DNA of 64,000 nucleotides, taken from the NCBI RefSeq assembly GCF_013266735.1, contig NZ_JABSNU010000005.1, positions 1 through 64,000 of the forward strand, written 5' to 3'. This DNA comes from Pedobacter foliorum. Its GTDB lineage: Bacteria; Bacteroidota; Bacteroidia; Sphingobacteriales; Sphingobacteriaceae. Under the pieces are notes generated by a model. It made no database searches, was not told the DNA's origin, and saw only the letters and a list, made by a program, of their open reading frames with translations. Made by a program: the position numbers and the translations under genes. Below, one piece after another: positions 16,356-26,012 of this stretch (position 1 is the first letter of the stretch; the number at the start of each line of letters is the position of its first letter).

Positions 16356-16724
16356 TTATGCCCTGAAAATAAAGTAAACCGCTCCAATCAGTAAGCTAAA
16401 CCCAATTAGATGATTGTAATTTAAACTCACATTTTTAAATACCAAGCTTGAGAAAATAACAAAAACAATTAGTGTAATTACCTCCTGTAGCACTTTCAAT
16501 TGCATAAGCGAAAAAGGACCTCCCAGTTCAGATGAACCAATACGATTTGCAGGTACTTGAAAGCAGTATTCAAAAAATGCAATTGCCCAACTCAGTAAGA
16601 TGATTGTCCACAATGACGAAGAGTAAGCAGAGTTTTTTGGAAAGAACTTTAAATGACCATACCAGGCAAGTGTCATGAAGCTATTAGATAGTATAAGCAG
16701 GCCTATGGTATAAAAATATTTCAT
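16356..16724 (-). CDS. DUF486 small membrane protein
   Basis: 122 aa with four membrane helices (about residues 5-23, 38-54, 74-94 and 102-121). The blocks FMTLAWYGHL and YCFQVPANRIG are characteristic of the DUF486 family, distantly related to small multidrug-resistance/DMT transporters. Function unknown; transport of a small compound is only a guess. Confidence 0.82.
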   Translation of the reverse strand: MKYFYTIGLLILSNSFMTLAWYGHLKFFPKNSAYSSSLWTIILLSWAIAFFEYCFQVPANRIGSSELGGPFSLMQLKVLQEVITLIVFVIFSSLVFKNVSLNYNHLIGFSLLIGAVYFIFRA

Positions 16725-16904
16725 ATCGGTAAGTTGTTGAGTTTTGATTTAAAAATATCGTTATAAAAGTAGTGTTTTATTGAATTTGTGAATAAACATA
16801 TAGGTATTTAAGCTAATTTTAAATTAATTATAAACTATAGAAAATTACAAAGCCAAAAGGAATTTCTCTACTCTCATGGCATTGTTTTGTATAAAGCTTT
16901 AAAT

Positions 16905-17831
16905 ATGGATTTCGGAAAGGTAGCAGACAGTCAGATAAAAGATGTAGATTTTACATTGCCACAAGATGGTATACAAACTTCAAAAACATTGGCGAAGGGT
17001 AAACCGGCTAAAAACCCTGAGTTTTACGTTGGTTGTGCTAAATGGGGTAGAAAAGAATGGTTGAATATGATCTATCCACCAAAAACTAAAGAGGCTGACT
17101 TTCTGGATCAATATGTAAAACACTTTAACTCTATTGAGCTGAATGCCGTTTTTTACAGCATCCCAAATGTAGAACTGATCAAGAAATGGAAGGCTAAGGC
17201 TGAAGAGAATTCCAGCAATAGCTTTATTTTCTGTCCTAAGTTTTCGAGAACAATTAGTCATATCAAAAGATTAAAAGATGCAGAAGTGCCTACAGATCTT
17301 TTTCTCGCTAGTATTTCTGAGTTTGGCCAGTTTCTAGGTCCATGCTTTTTGCAATTGGGAGATAACTTTACGCCTAAAAGTCTCCCTATTCTAGAAGAAT
17401 ATCTAAAATATTTGCCGACAGATCTAGCTGTTTTTGTAGAGTTAAGGCACGAAGGTTGGTTTTTAGATGAAACAAACAGAAATCAAGTATTTGATATGTT
17501 TACTAAACTAAATAAAGGCGCTGTAATAACAGATGCAAGTGGTAGAAGAGACTGTTTACACATGGAATTAACCATCCCCGAAATATTTATTCGCTTTGTG
17601 GGTAATGGATCAGCACATCAGGATTCTGATTTTGCACGGATCGACGATTGGGTGGTAAGAATTAAAGAATGGCTAGAAAAAGGACTAGAAAAAGTATATT
17701 TCTTTCTGCATCAGCACGATGAAAAGGATACTCCAATTTTGGCCGATTACACGATTAAACAATTCAATAAACACTTGGGAAGTAAGATCCCAAATATTAA
17801 TTTTATTACAAAAACAGGAGAATTATTTTAA
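16905..17831 (+). CDS. DUF72 family protein
   Basis: 308 aa from the ATG at 16905; a TTG at 16887 is in frame but less likely. The family motifs are FYVGCAKWGRKEW near residue 40, YVKHFNSIELNAVFYSIP near 74, ELRHEGWF near 180 and the late YFFLHQHDE near 266. DUF72 proteins have a TIM-barrel fold; their reaction is not established. It is followed 71 bp later by a peroxiredoxin gene on the same strand. Confidence 0.87.
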   Translation: MDFGKVADSQIKDVDFTLPQDGIQTSKTLAKGKPAKNPEFYVGCAKWGRKEWLNMIYPPKTKEADFLDQYVKHFNSIELNAVFYSIPNVELIKKWKAKAEENSSNSFIFCPKFSRTISHIKRLKDAEVPTDLFLASISEFGQFLGPCFLQLGDNFTPKSLPILEEYLKYLPTDLAVFVELRHEGWFLDETNRNQVFDMFTKLNKGAVITDASGRRDCLHMELTIPEIFIRFVGNGSAHQDSDFARIDDWVVRIKEWLEKGLEKVYFFLHQHDEKDTPILADYTIKQFNKHLGSKIPNINFITKTGELF

Positions 17832-17902
17832 ATAGTATACTTAACTTGTAGACATTAATATTTACTTTTAAACATTGTTATTTACTACTAAAATATATAA
17901 TT

Positions 17903-18538
17903 ATGAGTTTAAGAATAGGGGACGCAGCTCCCAATTTTAAAGCAGAAACATCTATTGGAGATATCGATTTTTATGAATTCCTAGGAGATAGCTGGGGAGT
18001 TTTATTTTCTCACCCTGCAGATTATACTCCGGTATGTACCACAGAACTTGGTCGCACTGCATCTTTAAAAGGAGAATTCGAAAAAAGAAATGTTAAAGTA
18101 TTGGCGCTTAGCGTTGATTCTGCTGAGTCTCATAAAGGCTGGATTAAAGACATCAATGAAACTCAAAATACAAATGTAGAGTTTCCTATTATAGCTGATG
18201 AGGACAAGAAAATTGCGGATTTATATGATATGATTCATCCGAATGCTTCTGAAACCTTAACCGTGCGTTCATTGTTCGTAATCTCTCCTGATAAAAAAGT
18301 TAAATTGATGTTGACTTACCCTGCATCTACAGGTCGTAACTTTAACGAAGTGTTGAGAGTTATCGATTCATTGCAACTTACCGCTAATTACAGCGTTGCA
18401 ACACCTGCTGATTGGGAAGATGGACAAGATGTTGTGGTAATGAACAGCATTAAAACGGAAGACATTCCTGCAAGATTCCCTAAAGGACATAAAGTGATTA
18501 AACCTTATTTAAGAACTACACCTCAACCTAACAAATAA
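17903..18538 (+). CDS. 1-Cys (Prx6-type) peroxiredoxin
   Basis: 211 aa, cytosolic, reduces peroxides. The active-site motif HPADYTPVCTTELG gives peroxidatic Cys45 with Thr42 and Pro38. The long C-terminal domain (about 160-211, including AWEED-like TPADWEDGQDVVV and RFPKGHKVIKPYLRTTPQP) is the Prx6 mark. No resolving cysteine is present. It is a single gene ending at the symmetric terminator at 18564. Confidence 0.93.
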   Translation: MSLRIGDAAPNFKAETSIGDIDFYEFLGDSWGVLFSHPADYTPVCTTELGRTASLKGEFEKRNVKVLALSVDSAESHKGWIKDINETQNTNVEFPIIADEDKKIADLYDMIHPNASETLTVRSLFVISPDKKVKLMLTYPASTGRNFNEVLRVIDSLQLTANYSVATPADWEDGQDVVVMNSIKTEDIPARFPKGHKVIKPYLRTTPQPNK

Positions 18539-18563
18539 GGGTGGTTTGATAAATCGTTAAACA

Positions 18564-18590
18564 ACAAAAGGGGCTTTAAGCCCCTTTTGT
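18564..18590. terminator. Bidirectional terminator between peroxiredoxin and DUF2723 genes
   Basis: Perfect 12-bp stem (18564-18575 with 18579-18590), loop TTA, AAAAGGGGCT core with TTTT on the 3' side of either strand. It separates two convergent genes. Confidence 0.85.
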
Positions 18591-18594
18591 CATA

Positions 18595-21588
18595 TTAACT
18601 AAATTTCGCTTGCAGCTCTTCAAACTTTTTAGCGATTTTATCACTCAAGTCAGTTTGCTTATAACCAGCCGAAATCCTGTGAAGATTATTTAAAACATAC
18701 ATCCCCAACTGAATATCCCTAGTATAAGAATTATAGCGTTCAGGTTCTAAAGAAGAAATGTAGGTTAGTTCTTTGTCCAAAAATTCAAGCGTTTCAGCTG
18801 TCAATGCATTAGCAGCTTTAGTTTCACTTAAAGCATACATATTCTGTATGGTTTGATACCTGTTTATGGTATCATCAATTGAATAGTTTTTCAAAGGAAT
18901 ATCTTTGATGCTCTTTGTTAAAAGTTTATGTGCCTGAGTCGTTTTGCCTTCCATAAAGAGGTTGGTTGTAAGCGAGTTTGATATACTCCATGTACCCTGA
19001 GCAACCCTTCTGCTTTCAGGATCCATGTATTTGGCAGTTTTAAAACCTTTCAAATCAAATCGGTTCATTATGTTATCATACATGGCGTCGCTATTGGTTT
19101 TCTCCATTTTATCGCGGGTATCTTTAGGATCCGTTTTAAAAGGAAGCAAACGAAGTGCATAGCCCTCAAGGTATAAGTATTTACCTAGCCCAACATAAGT
19201 ATCCTCAGATACATTAGACTCAAAATATATTGGCCTTTCCCAATTGTTATTTGCAAGGATATCCAACAAGGCCAGATCAGATTTAAGCATGATATTCTTG
19301 TTGTAGTTCCACTCCATTTGTGGGGTAACTTTGTCTTTATCCTTGGCTGAAATGGTACCGGTTTTTATAAGCTGATCAGTATTTACAGTTAGCTTAAAGT
19401 TTTTGGTAGGGATGAAATTCATATAGGTTCCATCCGTTAATTGTAGTTGATCAGCCTTTTCATCGGAAGTTAAAACCGCTATAAGATCTTTTAATTCGAC
19501 ACTGTCTTTAAAGCCGTAATCATTATAGTACATGTAATCTCTAACCCCATTTACATATTTCTCTGTAGGCATTGTAATAGGTAATGGAGCAGATTTACGC
19601 AGCTTTAACTTCATCTGATCGATGTAAGCATCATCAGAAAGGTATTGAATGTTTACCACTCTAATGTCCGTACGGATGCCTTCAACCTCCTGAGCATACC
19701 ACAATGGGAACGTGTCGTTGTCTGCGGTAACAAATAGGATAGCGTTTGGTGCACAAGAGTTCAGGTAATTTTTGGCCCAGTCTAGTGCTGTCGTTTTTCC
19801 GGAGCGATCATGATCGCCCCAGCCCTGAAATCCCATAATTGCGGGAGCTGCCAATAAACCAATTAGAGAGGCTACAATAAGGCTTAGTTTAGGCGCATTA
19901 AAGCGTGACAACCATTCTCTAATAGCAAATACCCCAAAGCCAATAAAAATGGCGAAGGCATAAAAGGAACCTACATATGCGTAATCTCTTTCTCTAACCT
20001 GTCTTGGATCCTGATTTAAATAAACAATAATAGCCAATCCGGTAAACAAGAACAAGGTTGTAATAATTAAAGCGTCATTTCTGTTTCGGCGATATAAAAA
20101 TAATAGCCCTGCAATACCTAATATTAAAGGTAAACCATAAAATCTGTTAAACCCTTCATTTGCTACAATAGTTGGTGGCAGATTAGTCTGACTTCCCAAT
20201 CTTGCTGCATCTAATGGTTTAATACCTGATATCCAGTTTCCTTCACTGTAACCTCCCTGGCCCTGGTTATCATTTTGTCGACCAATAAAATTCCAGAAAA
20301 AATAGCGCCAGTACATAAAGCCCATCTGATACGAAGCGAAGAACTTTAAATTCTGAGCGAAAGAAGGAGTTTCTCCATCAGCAAGGTTTAGCCATTGCTT
20401 GTAAAAGTTGATGTGATCCGGTTTGTCGCTGTATGTTCTTGGGAAGAATAAGTTCTTGTCGTATTCAATGTCTACGCCTTTTCCAGAAACCTCATATTTG
20501 TCCTTTCCTTTTCTGTATTTGGTGAAGGTATCCTTTCCGTCAATTTGCTTGGCATCAAAAGTTTGTCCATATAAAAGGGGTGTTTTCTCATAATTTGTAC
20601 GTCCTAAGTAACCATATAACGCAAAAGCATTATCCGGGTTAGAAAGGTTTAAACTTGGTTTTGCATCTGCCCTTATTAGAATTAAAAAGTAAGAGCTAAA
20701 GCCAAAGAGCACAAACGTAAGACATATCATTGCCAGATTAAGATTGTACTTTTTATGTTTAATGGAGTAATAGATGGCGTAAGTAATACTGCCAGCTAAA
20801 AGGAACAAAAATGCCATTGCGCCATAGCCAAACCCAAAACCTAGTGTGTTTACAAATAACAAGTCGAACTTAGCAGCAAAAAGCACAAAATATTGGATAA
20901 TTACAAACTGAACCACTACCCATATAACACCGGCAACACCAATTGCCTTAATGATGCCAAATGTGGTCGGCTTTTCCGTTTTTTTGAAGTAATAAACAAG
21001 TACTACTGCCGGGATTGCTAATAAGCTTAATAGGTGAACGCCTATGGATAAGCCAATTACGAAAGCTATAAGCACTAACCAGCGGTCGTCGGTATTCTGT
21101 TCCCATTTTAAAATTGCCCAAAATACAAGGGCGGTAAATAACATGGAAAGCGAGTAAACTTCAGCTTCTACTGCCGAGAACCAAAAGGTGTCAGAGAAAG
21201 TAAATGCCAATGCACCCACAACACCCGTTGCGATGATGGTAAGCATATCTGCTTTAGTTTTTTCCTGCTTATAAAGTTTACTGGCTATTAATGTGATAGT
21301 CCAGTACAGAAACATTACGGTGGCTGCACTGGCAACTACCGAGCTAAAGTTGATCCAGTAAGCGACTTTTGCAGTATTGCCAGCGGCGAGTAACGAGAAT
21401 AACTTGCCAATCATAAGAAATAGTGGAGCTCCCGGTTGGTGGCCTACCTGTAATTTATCGGCTGCTGTAATGAATTCTCCGCAGTCCCAAAAGCTTACGG
21501 TCGGTTCCATAGTGAGCCAGTAGACAACTCCTGCAATAAGGAAAAGCAGAAATCCTACAAGATTGTTGGTTTTTTGGTATAGGTTCAT
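18595..21588 (-). CDS. DUF2723 multi-pass membrane protein, putative protein O-glycosyltransferase
   Basis: 997 aa. The start TNNLVGFLLFLIAGVVYWLTMEP, split from SFWDCGEFITAADKLQVGHQPGAP, is the DUF2723 signature; the acidic DCGEF motif resembles the catalytic Asp/Glu region of GT-C/PMT-like transferases. About a dozen membrane helices occupy residues 1-575 and a large soluble domain follows to the end, carrying an FVTADNDTFPLWY block near 645 and a helical, TPR-like tail. Members in this phylum are linked to general protein O-glycosylation; that assignment is family knowledge, not shown here. Single gene, minus strand. Confidence 0.85.
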   Translation of the reverse strand: MNLYQKTNNLVGFLLFLIAGVVYWLTMEPTVSFWDCGEFITAADKLQVGHQPGAPLFLMIGKLFSLLAAGNTAKVAYWINFSSVVASAATVMFLYWTITLIASKLYKQEKTKADMLTIIATGVVGALAFTFSDTFWFSAVEAEVYSLSMLFTALVFWAILKWEQNTDDRWLVLIAFVIGLSIGVHLLSLLAIPAVVLVYYFKKTEKPTTFGIIKAIGVAGVIWVVVQFVIIQYFVLFAAKFDLLFVNTLGFGFGYGAMAFLFLLAGSITYAIYYSIKHKKYNLNLAMICLTFVLFGFSSYFLILIRADAKPSLNLSNPDNAFALYGYLGRTNYEKTPLLYGQTFDAKQIDGKDTFTKYRKGKDKYEVSGKGVDIEYDKNLFFPRTYSDKPDHINFYKQWLNLADGETPSFAQNLKFFASYQMGFMYWRYFFWNFIGRQNDNQGQGGYSEGNWISGIKPLDAARLGSQTNLPPTIVANEGFNRFYGLPLILGIAGLLFLYRRNRNDALIITTLFLFTGLAIIVYLNQDPRQVRERDYAYVGSFYAFAIFIGFGVFAIREWLSRFNAPKLSLIVASLIGLLAAPAIMGFQGWGDHDRSGKTTALDWAKNYLNSCAPNAILFVTADNDTFPLWYAQEVEGIRTDIRVVNIQYLSDDAYIDQMKLKLRKSAPLPITMPTEKYVNGVRDYMYYNDYGFKDSVELKDLIAVLTSDEKADQLQLTDGTYMNFIPTKNFKLTVNTDQLIKTGTISAKDKDKVTPQMEWNYNKNIMLKSDLALLDILANNNWERPIYFESNVSEDTYVGLGKYLYLEGYALRLLPFKTDPKDTRDKMEKTNSDAMYDNIMNRFDLKGFKTAKYMDPESRRVAQGTWSISNSLTTNLFMEGKTTQAHKLLTKSIKDIPLKNYSIDDTINRYQTIQNMYALSETKAANALTAETLEFLDKELTYISSLEPERYNSYTRDIQLGMYVLNNLHRISAGYKQTDLSDKIAKKFEELQAKFS

Positions 21589-21805
21589 GGTTTGAGGGTA
21601 ATTTACTTAATAGTAAAAATAAGTAAAACATTGAAAGCTAGGTTTTTTAGGAGTGTTAAAGTATGTTAAAGAATGTTAAAATTGGATATGTTATTAGCAT
21701 TGGGCATTGAATATATCAGAAGTTTGAATGATGTTTAATCTCATTAATGTTGCTACTTTTATATCAAAGAGCCAAAGTTTTGTGTTGGCCTAAATTATTA
21801 GCTAT

Positions 21806-22471
21806 ATGGAAATTAATGTGATCATTACTGGAGCTACAGGGATGGTAGGAGAAGGAGTACTGTTAGAATGCTTGTCAAATCCTCAGATAAAGGAAGTTTT
21901 GTCGGTTAGTAGGAAGGCCTATGCCGGTGCTAAACATCCTAAATTGAAGGAATGCATTGTGCCAGACTTCTTTAATCTGGATAGTATACAAGATCAGTTA
22001 ATTGGCTACGATGCCTGCTTTTACTGTGCTGGTATAAGTTCAAATGGGCTCAATGAATCAGAGTATACACATATTACTTACGATACAGTTATGCATTTTG
22101 CCAATAAACTGGTTAGCCTTAGTCCTGAAATGATTTTTGGCCATATATCAGGAAGCCATACAGATAGCTCTGAAAAAGGAAGAATTATGTGGGCACGGGT
22201 AAAAGGTAGAACTGAGAATGCTTTAATGAAGCTTCCATTTAAAAAGGTGTATAATTTTAGACCAGCCTTTATGAAACCAACCGAAGGACAAGTAAATGTT
22301 AAGGGCTTTTATAAAGCTATAGCTTCTTTGTATCCTTTGTTACGATTCTTAATGCCCGGACGCGTAAGTACTTTGCGTGAAGTAGGGCAGGCTATGATTA
22401 ATAGCGTGCTAAAGGGTTACCCTAAGCCAATATTGGAAGTAACGGACATTAAGGAATTGGCTAATAACTAA
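21806..22471 (+). CDS. NAD(P)-binding SDR/epimerase-like protein
   Basis: 221 aa. N-terminal Rossmann motif TGATGMVGEGV (residues 8-18), then YDACFYCAGISS near 69 and a conserved-looking FRPAFMKP near 151. It resembles short atypical SDR/NAD-dependent epimerase-like proteins of the HTATIP2 type; the classical YxxxK is not evident. Substrate unknown. Upstream, GTTAAA recurs at 21655, 21665 and 21675. It converges with the TPR gene, with 7 bp between stops. Confidence 0.75.
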   Translation: MEINVIITGATGMVGEGVLLECLSNPQIKEVLSVSRKAYAGAKHPKLKECIVPDFFNLDSIQDQLIGYDACFYCAGISSNGLNESEYTHITYDTVMHFANKLVSLSPEMIFGHISGSHTDSSEKGRIMWARVKGRTENALMKLPFKKVYNFRPAFMKPTEGQVNVKGFYKAIASLYPLLRFLMPGRVSTLREVGQAMINSVLKGYPKPILEVTDIKELANN

Positions 22472-22478
22472 ACAAATA

Positions 22479-23501
22479 TCAATTATGAGGAGTTGCAGAT
22501 TCCCAAACTGAATAATCTGTTAGCATTTTTTCATGTTCTTTTATCCACTTTTTCTTTTCTTCCTGATCGGAAGTAAAGCTTACAATGCGCGCTATTAATG
22601 GCATATACTCTGATTTAGATAGTTTATAAAAGTAATCGGCATAAAAAGTCCAGAAAAAATCCTTGTCTTTTTTCTTCTCAGAAAGTTCACCTACAATGCC
22701 TAAAATAGTTTTTAGTTGCAGTTCTAGTTGGTCTGTTTCAGATAAATTAGCAATTCCAGGCGAAAATGATGCCATTGAAATTGCTAGGTTTGCAGCATCA
22801 TAGCTAGGGTTCTTTTTATTTGAACTGATAGTAATATTATTTGTTCCTTCTGTTTTAGGAACACCTAGATTTAGAATTTTTTTAATGTCCTGATAAGCTT
22901 TTACTGAGCGCTCAGAAGTTGTTTCCAGTATCAGGAAATTACAATAGGCAAGGAGGGCAGCAATTTTATTTGCAGGCTCAGCCATATTAATTACTGCATA
23001 TAATCTATGACTACTTGCGTGTTTTGGATTAATCTGTAAGGATTTTGTAGCACATTGTAGTGCCTCTTCATTTTTTCCTGCTCGTACATATGTTATTGCC
23101 AGATTGTAATATAAACCCTGATATTCAGGGTATGCTTTTATGCCAAGTTTATAGGTTTCAATGGCTTTATCTGTATTTCCTTCGTTGTCATATATACTGC
23201 CTAGCATATCATAAGCGCTGGCAGCATTAGGAGCCTTTCCATCAATTAACTTGTTGATATAAGTGATGGCCTCTTTGGTTTTCTTAGTACTAAGAAGTGA
23301 AAAGGCAATTTCATAATTGGCTGTCGGATTATTTGGCTCTAGTTCCAGTGCTTCCTTGTACTTTACAATGGCATCCTCAAACTTGCCTGCATCATGTAAT
23401 TTAACTCCTTCAGTGATCAGCACTGAGGCCTTACTTTTATCTTGTGATAAAACAGTAAAAGAAATAAATAGGGATAGGAGAATGAGCGTTAATGGTTTCA
23501 T
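22479..23501 (-). CDS. Exported TPR protein
   Basis: 340 aa. Residues 1-19 form a signal peptide (LLSLFISFTVLSQ). Four or five tetratricopeptide repeats fill about residues 28-170 (DAGKFEDAIVKYKEALELEPN, split from NPTANYEIAFSLL, and SAYDMLGSIYDNEGNTDKAI). The last half is not recognised. Probably a periplasmic scaffold or interaction protein of unknown partner. Confidence 0.8.
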   Translation of the reverse strand: MKPLTLILLSLFISFTVLSQDKSKASVLITEGVKLHDAGKFEDAIVKYKEALELEPNNPTANYEIAFSLLSTKKTKEAITYINKLIDGKAPNAASAYDMLGSIYDNEGNTDKAIETYKLGIKAYPEYQGLYYNLAITYVRAGKNEEALQCATKSLQINPKHASSHRLYAVINMAEPANKIAALLAYCNFLILETTSERSVKAYQDIKKILNLGVPKTEGTNNITISSNKKNPSYDAANLAISMASFSPGIANLSETDQLELQLKTILGIVGELSEKKKDKDFFWTFYADYFYKLSKSEYMPLIARIVSFTSDQEEKKKWIKEHEKMLTDYSVWESATPHN

Positions 23502-23557
23502 TACAAGCGAAAATTTGGTTAGTGTGTATTCACTATCATAAAGCTAAATTAAATTGC

Positions 23558-24742
23558 TCAATAATGTTGCACTATCTCGGCATCTATTATTAAATAACCA
23601 TCATTTGCACCTTGGGTAAAGATGAGGAATTTGTGATGATCGGGTTTTATTTTATATTTCTTAACTAGGTTTTCTGCCTTATCACGATAGTTTCTGACAA
23701 TAACATTGGCCTTTAGCGTCTTTTCTTTTTTAAGATCACTGGCAGAGATCATCTGGTTAATCTTAAAAATTCGTCCTGGAAAGGAAGAGTCTATATGCTC
23801 TGAAACATACAATTGTGTTTGGTGATGTAGTTTTTTTAATCCGAATCGGGTAGCTATTAAGTTAAAGGCCCCACTTTTAAGCAAGGCCGTATCCGGTTCA
23901 TACAGATAGCCTGAAGGGGTAGCGCTTAGCAATTCAGCTTCTGTTTCTTCTTCGCCCTTTAAAAAAACAAACTCCTTTTGAGATTCATTGAGCGTAACCG
24001 CTACTATTTTTGGTTCCTGTACAGATTTATTGCTATCAATAACCCATAGCAACTCCTTGCACTCATTTTTTACACTTACAATATGAACTTCAGAAACGTT
24101 GCCAAGTTCCTTTAAACCGGCAGTTATGTCTAATAAAGGGGCTGTTTTAATAATGATGCGCTTTGATTTATTTAAAAGCAGATCCAAATGTTCAACAACA
24201 TTTGGAGTACAATCTTTTAGCATAAAAACCTTACCTACAGTACTTCTTCTGGCGGGATCTACATAAATAGTATCAAAGGTTTCATCAGTATTCGCTAAAA
24301 GAGCCAAACCATCTTCTGCTAAGCATTGGATGTTTGGTTGCTGTAATACGCTATAGTTATGAGCAGTAATTTCAGAAAGATCTGCATTGATTTCGCAATG
24401 CGTTAAGGTTTTTACTGCTTTTGCAAAGTAATAACTATCAACTCCGAAACCTCCGGTAAGGTCTATTAGGCTATCGCCAATAGCCAATCCTGCTTTGTAG
24501 GCTGCTGTGGTTTCTGATGAACATTGTTCAATAGAAAGTAAGGCAGGGTAGTAAATCGAGTCAGTTTTATACCAGGTAGGTAGCTTTTTTGCCGACTTAT
24601 TTTTTGCTGCAATCTGGTTGGCCAGGTCTTTGGAATCAACTTGCTTAAACGGACTTTTAGACATAGCGAGCTTGTGCACATCATCATTTAAATGATTTTT
24701 GATGTACTCCTGAACCTCGCTATCTAAAACATATCTATTCAA
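23558..24742 (-). CDS. THUMP-like class I SAM methyltransferase (PG1098 type)
   Basis: 394 aa. The SAM-binding loop is LIDLTGGFGVDSYYFA near residue 91, the next acidic strand HCEIN near 116, and the catalytic-type motif IYVDPARRS near 159. The C-terminal domain has a ferredoxin-like, THUMP-like character. The family is conserved in Bacteroidota and probably methylates RNA; the target is not known. It overlaps the end of the aspartate-kinase gene by 8 bp and is the last gene of a five-gene minus-strand operon. Confidence 0.8.
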   Translation of the reverse strand: MNRYVLDSEVQEYIKNHLNDDVHKLAMSKSPFKQVDSKDLANQIAAKNKSAKKLPTWYKTDSIYYPALLSIEQCSSETTAAYKAGLAIGDSLIDLTGGFGVDSYYFAKAVKTLTHCEINADLSEITAHNYSVLQQPNIQCLAEDGLALLANTDETFDTIYVDPARRSTVGKVFMLKDCTPNVVEHLDLLLNKSKRIIIKTAPLLDITAGLKELGNVSEVHIVSVKNECKELLWVIDSNKSVQEPKIVAVTLNESQKEFVFLKGEEETEAELLSATPSGYLYEPDTALLKSGAFNLIATRFGLKKLHHQTQLYVSEHIDSSFPGRIFKINQMISASDLKKEKTLKANVIVRNYRDKAENLVKKYKIKPDHHKFLIFTQGANDGYLIIDAEIVQHY

Positions 24743-26012
24743 CGGTTGTTTTGTCCCTCATTACAATTTGGCAAGTATATCTGCTTTTAACTTCCAGTAA
24801 GATGTTTTTGTTTACTGTAACCCTATCTATAGTTTGTTGGTTGTAATACCTAATGGTAACTAATTCTAAGCCTGTGTTGTATTTAACCTTATAATGCTGC
24901 GAAAGATCAGCTATCAGGGCTTCCAGTTTTTTAGGATCATGATCAAAACTTACCGAAAAACTGATGGCAGAATTTAACATGGTGGTTATTTTCACCTTGT
25001 GCTTATGGAACAAACTAAAAATATCACTCAGATTTTCTTCAATGATGAATGAAAAATCTTTAGGAAAAATAGAGATCAATGCTTGGTTTACTTTAAATAT
25101 AAAGGATGGAACCGGCAGGTGATTGTTCTCGCCTGTGATGTCTGTGCCCTCTGCTGTATGGTCAAGAAAAGAGCGTACATACAAAGGAATGTTCTTGTTC
25201 TGTATTGGCTTTATTGTTTTCGGGTGAATAATAGTTGCACCGTAATAAGCCAGCTCAATTGCATCATGATAAGACAAACGAGGGATTCTCTCTGTTTCAT
25301 CAAACCACTTAGGGTCTGCATTTAAAACTCCGGGTACATCTTTCCAAATGGTAAGTGAACTTGCATCCAAGCAGGAAGCAAATATTGCTGCCGAGTAATC
25401 AGAACCATCTCTGCCAAGTGTAGTAGTAAAGTTTTCACTTGTACTACCAATAAAACCTTGAGTTACAGCAACACATTTTTCTAAAACAGGAGCAAGCTTT
25501 TTCTGTATTTCCTGTTCTGTTTTTTCCCAGTTTACCTGTGCTTCGCGGTAACTGTTATCTGTATGGATAAAATTACGTGCATCAACCCATTGCACATTGC
25601 AGCCTGTTTCGTTTAAATAAGCTGCGGCAATTTTAGTAGAAACGATCTCACCGATTGAAACAATCTGATCGTAAATATAATCTGCAGCATTATCCGGTTC
25701 TTCCTCAAGTAACCAGTCAATCTCTACAAATGAATTGGCAACATCATTATAAACCGGGTTACTATGATCAGGAAATAACTCACTGATAATATTGAAATGG
25801 AATTGTTTTACTTCTTCAAGTATCTCATGCGTATCATTGAGGCCCGATAAATAAGCTTTTGTTAATTCCTCAAGCTTATTTGTCATCTTACCCATTGCTG
25901 AGATAACGATTAACAGGTTGTTTTTTTGATTACGTTCTTTAATGATTTTGGCAAGATTTCTTACTCCTTCGGCATCTTTAACTGATGCACCTCCAAACTT
26001 GTATACCTCCAT
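24735..26012 (-). CDS. lysC: Aspartate kinase
   Basis: 425 aa; phosphorylates L-aspartate, the first step to lysine, threonine, methionine and diaminopimelate. The N-terminal motif KFGGASVKDAEGVRNLAKII (residues 5-24) and TTLGRDGSDYSAAIFA near 204 are diagnostic. The C-terminal about 120 residues form ACT-type regulatory domains (VNQALISIFPKDFSF onward), so feedback control is likely. The start overlaps the stop of the DUF3298 gene (TAATG). metB at 45142 acts further along the methionine branch. Confidence 0.9.
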   Translation of the reverse strand: MEVYKFGGASVKDAEGVRNLAKIIKERNQKNNLLIVISAMGKMTNKLEELTKAYLSGLNDTHEILEEVKQFHFNIISELFPDHSNPVYNDVANSFVEIDWLLEEEPDNAADYIYDQIVSIGEIVSTKIAAAYLNETGCNVQWVDARNFIHTDNSYREAQVNWEKTEQEIQKKLAPVLEKCVAVTQGFIGSTSENFTTTLGRDGSDYSAAIFASCLDASSLTIWKDVPGVLNADPKWFDETERIPRLSYHDAIELAYYGATIIHPKTIKPIQNKNIPLYVRSFLDHTAEGTDITGENNHLPVPSFIFKVNQALISIFPKDFSFIIEENLSDIFSLFHKHKVKITTMLNSAISFSVSFDHDPKKLEALIADLSQHYKVKYNTGLELVTIRYYNQQTIDRVTVNKNILLEVKSRYTCQIVMRDKTTVE

